A stretch of DNA of 9,266 nt, taken from assembly GCA_027730885.1 (NCBI GenBank), contig JAQCHM010000110.1:1-9266 (forward strand), written 5' to 3'. This document shows, one piece after another, positions 4,804-9,266 of this stretch. Position numbers and translations under genes: made by a program. Below the pieces are notes generated by a model, which did not search any database, was not told the origin of the DNA, and worked only from the letters and a program-made list of their open reading frames with translations. Positions within the stretch are counted from its first letter, which is position 1; the number at the start of each line of letters is the position of its first letter. This DNA is from Actinomycetota bacterium (GTDB lineage: Bacteria > Actinomycetota > Acidimicrobiia > Acidimicrobiales > SZUA-35).

Positions 4804-5610
4804 ATGACATCGATGCCAAACGGAACCGTGCTCTGCGAGGTCGAGAACGACATCGCCACCATCACACTCAATCGCCCCGAGTCCTTGAACTCCATGACGA
4901 AGGAGCTCATGGCCGACATCTCATCAGCGGTGTCGATGGCCCAGGACAACGCCCGGGTCCTGGTGCTGACCGGCGCCGGACGGGGTTTCTGCAGCGGCGC
5001 AGACCTCAGCGGTGTCGAGCAGCCGGCCGAGGGTGCGCAACTCGGAGCGGAAGCCGGCCTGAGTGTGGCCACTGGGATGGACGACTTCTTCCACCCGGCC
5101 GTTCTCGCCCTCAAGCAAGCCAGGATTCCCACCATCGCCCGCATCAACGGTGTGGCCGCGGGTGGGGGCCTCGGGTTGTCGCTCACCTGCGACATCTCGA
5201 TCGCCGCCCGCTCTGCGTTCTTCGTCGCAACGTTCGGTCCCCGGTTGGGCATCGTTCCCGACATGGGCACCACGTGGAGCCTGCCTCAGCGAGTAGGCCG
5301 AGCCCGTGCCCTCGGCATCACGATGCTCGGCGACCGCTTCACCGCGGACGAGGCTGCCGACTGGGGCTTGATCTGGAAGGCGGTCGATGACGATCAGCTC
5401 GACGCCGAGGTCGATCGAACCGCGAACATTCTGGTGCGGACCTCAGCCGAGGCCATGACTCGGATTCGGGATGCGGTCGAAACCTCCGGTGAGCGATCGT
5501 TCGCTGCTCAGCTCGACGTGGAACGGGATCACCAGAAGGTCTTGATTCCGAAGAACATGGCCGAAGGTGCCGCCGCCTTCCTCCAGAAGCGAGAACCCCA
5601 CTTCGGTTAG
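4804..5610 (+). CDS. Crotonase-fold enoyl-CoA hydratase/isomerase, isomerase-type active site
   Basis: The 268-aa protein is a full-length crotonase-superfamily enzyme acting on an acyl-CoA thioester. The oxyanion-hole segments are GFCSGADL (61-68) and NGVAAGGGLGLSL (115-127). The two hydratase glutamates of rat enoyl-CoA hydratase are absent: Gly124 replaces the Glu of GGGCEL, and FATFGPRLG replaces the QPE segment. Instead Asp153 stands in GIVPDMGTTW, the position of the catalytic Asp in PaaG-type isomerases. It is therefore more likely a double-bond or epoxy-acyl-CoA isomerase than a hydratase; the exact substrate is unknown. ATG 4804 is preferred over ATG 4813 because TACATT lies 6 nt upstream. 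It follows a CoA-transferase remnant and precedes a ketopantoate-reductase-like gene after 70 bp on the same strand. Confidence 0.93.
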   Translation: MTSMPNGTVLCEVENDIATITLNRPESLNSMTKELMADISSAVSMAQDNARVLVLTGAGRGFCSGADLSGVEQPAEGAQLGAEAGLSVATGMDDFFHPAVLALKQARIPTIARINGVAAGGGLGLSLTCDISIAARSAFFVATFGPRLGIVPDMGTTWSLPQRVGRARALGITMLGDRFTADEAADWGLIWKAVDDDQLDAEVDRTANILVRTSAEAMTRIRDAVETSGERSFAAQLDVERDHQKVLIPKNMAEGAAAFLQKREPHFG

Positions 5611-5680
5611 ATGGCGATTCGTAGAGTTTCGCGGCGGGCCAGCGGGAAAGATCAGTCCTGAACCGCCAGAATGGGCGGCC

Positions 5681-6550
5681 ATGACACGAATCGCAGTCGT
5701 TGGCCCCGGCGGGGTCGGCATCTTCTTCGCCGCCCACCTGGCCGGAGCGGGCCACGACGTCGTGTCGTGCGCCCGTCGCCCCTTCGACCGCTATGAGGTC
5801 GAATCGGAGAGCGCTCCCATCAGCGGACCCGCGGCGGTTGTCACCGATCCGGCGGAGCTCGACGGCGCGTTCGACTACGTGTTCGTCGGGGTCAAGGCGC
5901 ACCAGACCGCAGGGGCCGCCGACTGGCTCACGGCGACCTGCACCCCCAAGACGGTCGTGGTCGCGATGCAGAACGGCGTCGAGGCAGTGGCCCGCTTGGA
6001 GCCCTACGTCAACGGTGCGCTCGTGCTCGAGGCCGTCGTCTACTGCGGCGGAACCCTCGTCGAGCCGGGCCACACCATCAACTCGGGCGGCGGCAGGCTG
6101 ATCCTGCCCGACGTCGACGCGTCGGACGCCGTCGCCGAGCTCTTCGCCTCCTCGCCGGCTCGGGTTTCGAGGAACCCGGCGCACCTCACCGAGAAGTGGC
6201 GCAAGCTCGCCATCAACGTGGCGGTCAACGGCGTGACGGCACTCACCGACAAGCACATCCCCGTCGCGTCGGAGGGCCCAGGTCGGGAGGTCGCTCGGTC
6301 GATTCTGACCGAGGCCTTCGCCGTCGGGCGGGCCGAAGGGGCCGATCTGGCGGACCATCTGGTCGACAAGATGCTCGACGGATTCGCCCAAGCTCGGGGC
6401 GGCACGACGTCGATGCACCAGGACCGAAGCGCCGGGCGTCCCACCGAGCACGACGCCCTCTACGGCGCGGTGGTTCGAGCGGCCGAGCGCCACGGGATCC
6501 CCACCCCTGTCAACGCAGCCGTCGGGCAACTCCTCGCCGCCGGCGACTGA
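5681..6550 (+). CDS. Ketopantoate reductase PanE/ApbA family protein
   Basis: The 289-aa product belongs to the 2-dehydropantoate 2-reductase family, which reduces ketopantoate to pantoate with NADPH on the way to coenzyme A. The N-terminal Rossmann motif is GPGGVG (8-13). Asn98 (MQNG), Lys175 in EKWRKLAIN, Ser244 and Glu256 in RPTEHD fall at or next to the catalytic and binding positions of E. coli PanE (Asn98, Lys176, Ser244, Glu256). Length is typical. The start is the ATG at 5681; the longer in-frame extension lacks family similarity. No clear Shine-Dalgarno is visible. It probably forms a unit with the crotonase gene 70 bp upstream. Actinobacteria carry many paralogues of this family acting on other 2-oxo acids, so a true pantothenate role is not certain. 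Confidence 0.9.
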   Translation: MTRIAVVGPGGVGIFFAAHLAGAGHDVVSCARRPFDRYEVESESAPISGPAAVVTDPAELDGAFDYVFVGVKAHQTAGAADWLTATCTPKTVVVAMQNGVEAVARLEPYVNGALVLEAVVYCGGTLVEPGHTINSGGGRLILPDVDASDAVAELFASSPARVSRNPAHLTEKWRKLAINVAVNGVTALTDKHIPVASEGPGREVARSILTEAFAVGRAEGADLADHLVDKMLDGFAQARGGTTSMHQDRSAGRPTEHDALYGAVVRAAERHGIPTPVNAAVGQLLAAGD

Positions 6551-6603
6551 ACCCACACCGCCCGGCGCTGCCCTTTGCGGTTCTTCACACTGCGCCTCTC
6601 CCG

Positions 6604-7143
6604 CTATGGACGCGTATACGCCGCGGCCGCTCCCAGCGTCTGGACAGCCTCTCGGACCACTGCTCGAACGATCTCGCCGGCCGGGCGGATGTCATCGATG
6701 AGATACGAGCTCATGCCGACAGTGAGCATGCCCGCCTCGAGATCCCCGTCCATCTGGGCGTCGGCGCTACGGACCCGTTGTTCCGCTGGGATCTCGGCCC
6801 GCTCCTGCTCCAGCAAGTGCTTCGTGTACGGAGTGCTCAGCGCACGGCTCGGGTAGTGCCGGCCCTCCCGCAGCAGGAACGTCCCATCCGGGCCGGCGTC
6901 GATGATGGCATGCTTGCCGTTGGCATGGATGTGGCACTCGTCTGACGCCAGGAAACGAGTCCCCATCTGCACGGCTTGGGCGCCAAGCATCAACGCAGCG
7001 GCGAGACCGCGCCCGTCGGCAAACCCACCCGCGGCGGCCAGAGGTAGGGACACCTCGCTCGCGATCTTCGGGAGCAAGGCGAGGATCGACAGACAGTCAG
7101 GGTGGTTCAGCCCACCCGCCTCAGTTCCCTCGACGACGAGACC
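6604..7143 (-). pseudogene. Nitronate monooxygenase (2-nitropropane dioxygenase family), 5'-truncated
   Basis: The readable frame ends at TAG 6604-6606 and runs upstream to an in-frame TGA at 7144-7146. It encodes about 178 residues of the C-terminal half of an FMN-dependent nitronate monooxygenase-type TIM barrel: VVEGTEAGG, then LPLAAAGGFADGRGLAAAL, then GAQAVQMGTRFLAS (the FMN phosphate-binding region), and a C-terminal DGDLEAGMLTVGMSS block. Full-length proteins are about 320-370 aa, so the N-terminal half is missing. Homology stops sharply at about 7140, and 7147-7350 shows no continuation in any frame I could recognise. A TTG at 7077 could initiate a 157-aa fragment, but that would lack half the barrel. 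The gene is convergent with the ketopantoate-reductase-like gene, 53 bp from its stop. Confidence 0.8.
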
Positions 7144-7350
7144 TCAGCCGGATCTGTCGGCCCAGAACAAGCCGCAGCCAGAAGAAGCCACACGCCCGGA
7201 AAGGGCCGCCTACCAGGTCGTCGCCGCGCCATTGGCGACGGCAACCGTCGCGCTCCAGCCACAGACCACTGTCACCCGCGGGAGAATACATCCCTCCACT
7301 CCGCGACCCAAGGCCGTGGGCAGGAGAGGCAGGCGTGGCAGACTCCGACG
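7144..7350. other. Unassigned stretch between the nitronate monooxygenase breakpoint and the cupin gene
   Basis: No recognisable protein, RNA gene or terminator is visible. The segment replaces the missing 5' half of the nitronate monooxygenase gene, so it is rearranged DNA. A purine-rich run (AGGAGAGG, 7322-7329) is 21 nt before the cupin ATG, too far for a normal Shine-Dalgarno. A CAGACT hexamer (7339-7344), 6 nt before that ATG, is a weak -10 candidate. Confidence 0.5.
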
Positions 7351-7788
7351 ATGGCCCGAAACCCTGTCGATGGAATTCCGTTCGCCGCCCACCCTTGGCA
7401 ATCCACCTCTGCGTTGTGGGGGCCGGGCACCGACAAGCCAGCCGAGCTGAACATCAAGAGCTACGGCCTCGTTCGGGTGCTCTCGCGGGACACCGAGACC
7501 GGGGCAACGACCCTTCTCATCAAGGAGCCGCCGGGCTGGCACACCGCAGCGGCTGAGCGCCATGCGGTACTGCAGGAGGACATCCTGCTCGAGGGCGACT
7601 GTTGGTACGGCGAGGAGCACTTCGAAGGTCCGACGTACTTCTGCTTTCCCCCCGGCCATCAACACGGGCCCATGTTCACCGAGACCGGCGCTCTGTGGAT
7701 GGTGACGCTCTCGGGTGACTTCGACGTCTCTTACAGCGACGACATCAAGGCCAGCGACATGTCCTGGTACGAACGGGCCACCGGCTGA
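7351..7788 (+). CDS. Cupin domain protein (ChrR-cupin/DUF4437-like)
   Basis: The 145-aa protein is a single-domain cupin. The two metal-binding motifs can be seen: GWHTAAAERHAVLQEDILLEG (62-82), with His64, His71 and Glu76 as candidate ligands, and the second motif FPPGHQHGP (99-107), with His103 and His105. The strands on both sides (TTLLIKEPP, LWMVTLSGDFDVSY) fit a double-stranded beta barrel. The closest likeness is to ChrR-type cupins and DUF4437 proteins, which include small dioxygenases and anti-sigma metal-sensing domains; no substrate can be named. The ATG at 7351 has no good Shine-Dalgarno and may be leaderless. The DUF1877 gene starts 25 bp after its stop on the same strand, so the two may be co-transcribed. 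Confidence 0.8.
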   Translation: MARNPVDGIPFAAHPWQSTSALWGPGTDKPAELNIKSYGLVRVLSRDTETGATTLLIKEPPGWHTAAAERHAVLQEDILLEGDCWYGEEHFEGPTYFCFPPGHQHGPMFTETGALWMVTLSGDFDVSYSDDIKASDMSWYERATG

Positions 7789-7800
7789 AGCGGGTTCGCA

Positions 7801-7806
7801 TATCGT
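7801..7806 (+). promoter_or_regulatory. Candidate -10 element (TATCGT) upstream of the DUF1877 gene
   Basis: TATCGT fits TANNNT and lies 7 nt before an in-frame GTG at 7814 (VSMNLY). It suggests a leaderless start at that GTG rather than at the ATG at 7820. There is no clear -35. Confidence 0.3.
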
Positions 7807-7813
7807 TGCCGCC

Positions 7814-8278
7814 GTGAGCATGAACCTTTACATGGCCACCATGACGCGTGAAGCGGCTTTGAACCTCGGCAACGACCAACACAACGCGGAAAGCTTCGAC
7901 GCGCTTATGTCGGTGTTCTCTAGCGATGACGGGCTCGATGTCGGACAGGCTTGGTGCGCGGTGCACGAGGTCCTGAAACAGGACATCCCCGACCTCGATC
8001 CATTCTGGGCCGGTGAGCCTGTCACCGACGATCTCGGGTACGGGCAGGCGTCCTTTGCTTCGCCAGCGACGGTACAAGATCTGGCCGCACGGCTGGCAGG
8101 CCTGACCGGTAAACGAAGCCCAATGCCGACTCGACGCCGCCATCGATGCCGGCGCGATCTTCTACCCGGCGATCTGGGATCGCGACGACGAGCGCGAGGA
8201 GATTGGGCAGTGGGCGACGGTCGCGGTGTTGCACGAACGATGGCTCGCCAGGAACATCCCGCCCGTCAGATCGGCTGA
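7814..8278 (+). pseudogene. DUF1877/YfbM family protein with a +1 frameshift
   Basis: The N-terminal part matches the DUF1877 (YfbM-like) family of unknown function: LDVGQAWCAVHEVL, FWAGEPVTDDLGYGQASF and a LAARLAGL helix. After LTGK (codon ending at 8113) the frame becomes basic and random (RSPMPTRRRHR). Dropping one base near 8111-8114 restores the family sequence in the +1 frame: EAQCRLDAAIDAGAIFYPAIWDRDD. The family's signature IYPAIWDRD-type segment is thus encoded out of frame. In the corrected frame no stop occurs before 8565-8567, well inside the opposing SDR gene, so the 3' end is also abnormal. The uncorrected frame stops at TGA 8276-8278. The start is GTG 7814 or ATG 7820. Either a decaying gene or a single-base sequencing error plus a lost stop. 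Confidence 0.75.
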
Positions 8279-8283
8279 TCAGC
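8274..8283. other. 10-bp palindrome holding the stop codons of two convergent frames
   Basis: GCTGATCAGC is a perfect palindrome. Its central TGATCA supplies the TGA ending the frameshifted plus-strand frame (8276-8278) and, on the other strand, the TGA ending the SDR gene (8279-8281). Confidence 0.6.
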
Positions 8284-9091
8284 GATCAAACGAACGGTCG
8301 ATCCGTTCGAAGCGTTTACGAACGAAGCCCCGGCTCTCCTCGTGGGGCAACACGTACAACTCGTTGGCCACGATGGCCTCGACCGTCAGAGCGGCCACCG
8401 TGCCGACATCGAGCACGCCACCGCTGAGATCGTCGTTGGCCTCGTCCTGGTCGGCAACGCCGGGGGACGCGTCAGGACCACCGAGTTCATCGGGGCGGTT
8501 TCGCTCGCTCGTACCGATGTTGGTCGCGACCCGCATCGGGCACAGCACCGTGGTGCCGATGTCGTAGGGCCGGAGTTCTCGGTGGAGGACCTCGGCCAAT
8601 GCGACGACTCCGTACTTGGCAACGCAGTACGGGCCCAGACCGACATTGGGAACCAGGCCCGCAAACGAGGCCGTGAAGGCAATATGGCCTCCCTCGCCCT
8701 GCTCGATGAGGCGAGGGAGGAACGCCTCGACACCATGAATCGGGCCCCATAGATCGACGTCGATGATCCACTTCCAGTCGGCGTGGGTCATCTCGGCGAC
8801 AGGCCCACCGACGGCCACGCCCGCGTTGTTGAAGACGATGTGGACCGAGCCGAGAGCCTCGAAGGGTTGGTCGGCCAGAGCCAGCATTGCCGCGTGATCG
8901 CTGACGTCGCAGACCAGGCCGACGACCTCAGCCCCTCCCGCCCGCAGGTCCTCCACCGCTCGATCAAGAGCGGTCCGTTCGATGTCGACCAACGCGACCC
9001 GGGCACCGCGTTCGGCCAGGAGACGCCCGACCTCGAACCCGATCCCGCTGGCCCCACCGGTGATGATGGCCCCCTTGCCTGCAACCTCCAT
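8279..9091 (-). CDS. SDR family NAD(P)-dependent oxidoreductase
   Basis: The 270-aa protein is a second classical short-chain dehydrogenase, clearly distinct from the one at the left end. It has TGGASGIG (11-18), Asp36 at the end of the second strand (VDIERT), which favours NAD(H), CDVSD (61-65), an intact NNAG (88-91), Ser142 (FTASFAG), and Tyr155 and Lys159 (YCVAK). Two deviations from the classical pattern are seen: Asp113 in DVDLWG where many family members have Asn, and CPM (184-186) where most have a PG pair. The ATG at 9091 is preceded by GGGGGA (9096-9101), 4 nt away, a plausible Shine-Dalgarno; the frame is open to 9259, but those residues are not SDR-like. The substrate is unknown. 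The likely upstream neighbour on the same strand is a VOC-fold gene. Confidence 0.93.
   Translation of the reverse strand: MEVAGKGAIITGGASGIGFEVGRLLAERGARVALVDIERTALDRAVEDLRAGGAEVVGLVCDVSDHAAMLALADQPFEALGSVHIVFNNAGVAVGGPVAEMTHADWKWIIDVDLWGPIHGVEAFLPRLIEQGEGGHIAFTASFAGLVPNVGLGPYCVAKYGVVALAEVLHRELRPYDIGTTVLCPMRVATNIGTSERNRPDELGGPDASPGVADQDEANDDLSGGVLDVGTVAALTVEAIVANELYVLPHEESRGFVRKRFERIDRSFDR
8291..8309. other. Short perfect inverted repeat inside the 3' end of the SDR gene
   Basis: CGAACGG (8291-8297) and CCGTTCG (8303-8309) form a 7-bp perfect stem with a 5-nt loop (TCGAT). It lies within SDR codons for the C-terminal Arg/Asp-rich tail and just beyond the plus-strand stop. It lacks a following T-run on either strand, so it is not a classical terminator. 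Confidence 0.4.
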
Positions 9092-9188
9092 GGTGTCCCC
9101 CGTTCGTCGCGCCGGCGGACCACCCAGCCGAGCATCGGCCACGTTACCCCCGTGGCCCGCCCGTGGCCGCTGATCGCCAACCGCCTGT
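9092..9188. other. Intergenic stretch upstream of the right-hand SDR gene
   Basis: No coding signal or strong hairpin is visible. The only element I can support is the GGGGGA ribosome-binding-site candidate at 9096-9101 for the SDR gene. Confidence 0.4.
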
Positions 9189-9266
9189 CTAGAGATCGTG
9201 GGGCACGGCTGGCCGGCGCTGGGCAACGTGCCACAACACTCCCGACGGATCAACCACAAAAGCGAC
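9189..9266 (-). CDS. Partial CDS, C-terminus of a probable VOC/glyoxalase-fold protein
   Basis: Entering from the right edge on the minus strand, 25 codons end at TAG (9189-9191). The peptide VAFVVDPSGVLWHVAQRR has the form of the last beta strand pair of vicinal-oxygen-chelate (glyoxalase/bleomycin resistance) proteins, which often end with a DPDG-L-E/W-type motif. The usual metal-binding Glu in this strand is not obvious here. It lies 97 bp upstream of the SDR gene on the same strand, so the two may share a transcript. With so few residues the family call is tentative. Confidence 0.4.
   Translation of the reverse strand, partial: VAFVVDPSGVLWHVAQRRPAVPHDL

Noticed and set aside
3663..5390. 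A 575-codon plus-strand open frame spanning folP antisense, the graveyard and the crotonase gene
   Set aside because: Only 4098-4394 and 4506-4748 of it look like protein families; the rest is antisense of folP or an alternative frame of the crotonase gene.
5339..6556. A 405-codon minus-strand frame antisense to the ketopantoate-reductase-like gene
   Set aside because: Shadow frame: Arg/Gly-rich low-complexity protein opposite a clear gene.
7107..7232. A 41-codon minus-strand frame resembling a lipoprotein signal peptide (LLLAAACSG)
   Set aside because: It overlaps the nitronate monooxygenase remnant in another frame, has Ala rather than Leu at -3, no mature domain and no Shine-Dalgarno; probably chance.
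1..9266. CRISPR array, tRNA or rRNA genes, attachment sites, riboswitch (for example a THF element upstream of folE)
   Set aside because: No regularly spaced repeats, no cloverleaf or rRNA sequence, no att duplication seen by eye; the folE start appears leaderless, leaving no 5' UTR for a riboswitch.

Overview
The window looks like a chromosomal segment of a high-GC Gram-positive bacterium, most likely an actinobacterium. This is inferred from the high GC, the actinobacterial look of the transposase and CoA-metabolism proteins, and several genes that lack a Shine-Dalgarno but have a TANNNT-like -10 hexamer 6-7 nt before the start codon, the geometry of leaderless mRNAs. Nothing in it fixes genus or species.

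Layout. At the left edge, on the minus strand, lie the first 23 codons of an unrecognised gene, an intact SDR oxidoreductase (119-895), and a 5'-truncated beta-propeller-like protein (1026-1523). Between the last two is a three-copy 15-bp tandem repeat. At about 1541 the sequence changes to a remnant of an IS256-type transposase. Then comes a small folate cassette: folE (+, GTP cyclohydrolase I), a Nudix hydrolase (-) and folP (-, dihydropteroate synthase). Upstream of folP (4098-4748) is a gene graveyard, all on the plus strand: an rve-type transposase/integrase piece, the core of an AbiEii-type nucleotidyltransferase toxin, and the C-terminus of a CaiB/BaiF family III CoA-transferase.

Intact genes then resume: a crotonase-fold enzyme with isomerase-type active-site residues (4804-5610) and a PanE/ApbA ketopantoate-reductase-family protein (5681-6550), probably one unit. 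A minus-strand nitronate monooxygenase remnant (6604-7143) follows, broken at its 5' side. Next come a small cupin (7351-7788), a DUF1877/YfbM-family gene with a +1 frameshift and no recoverable stop, a second intact SDR (8279-9091, minus), and at the right edge the last 25 codons of a probable VOC/glyoxalase-fold protein.

Interpretation. The flanks look like acyl-CoA or xenobiotic catabolism (SDRs, crotonase, CoA-transferase, nitronate monooxygenase, ketopantoate-reductase-like protein). The roughly 2.9-kb block from about 1541 to 4500 carries folate genes and mobile-element debris. It is bounded on the left by a host gene that has lost its 5' end and on the right by a CoA-transferase that has lost its 5' end. 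The simplest reading is insertion or replacement, followed by decay of the mobile parts. FolE makes dihydroneopterin triphosphate and FolP joins the pterin to p-aminobenzoate. The Nudix protein between them is a candidate for the dephosphorylating step, but that role is inference from position only. Seven gene remnants or lesions in 9.3 kb make this an accessory, rearranged region.
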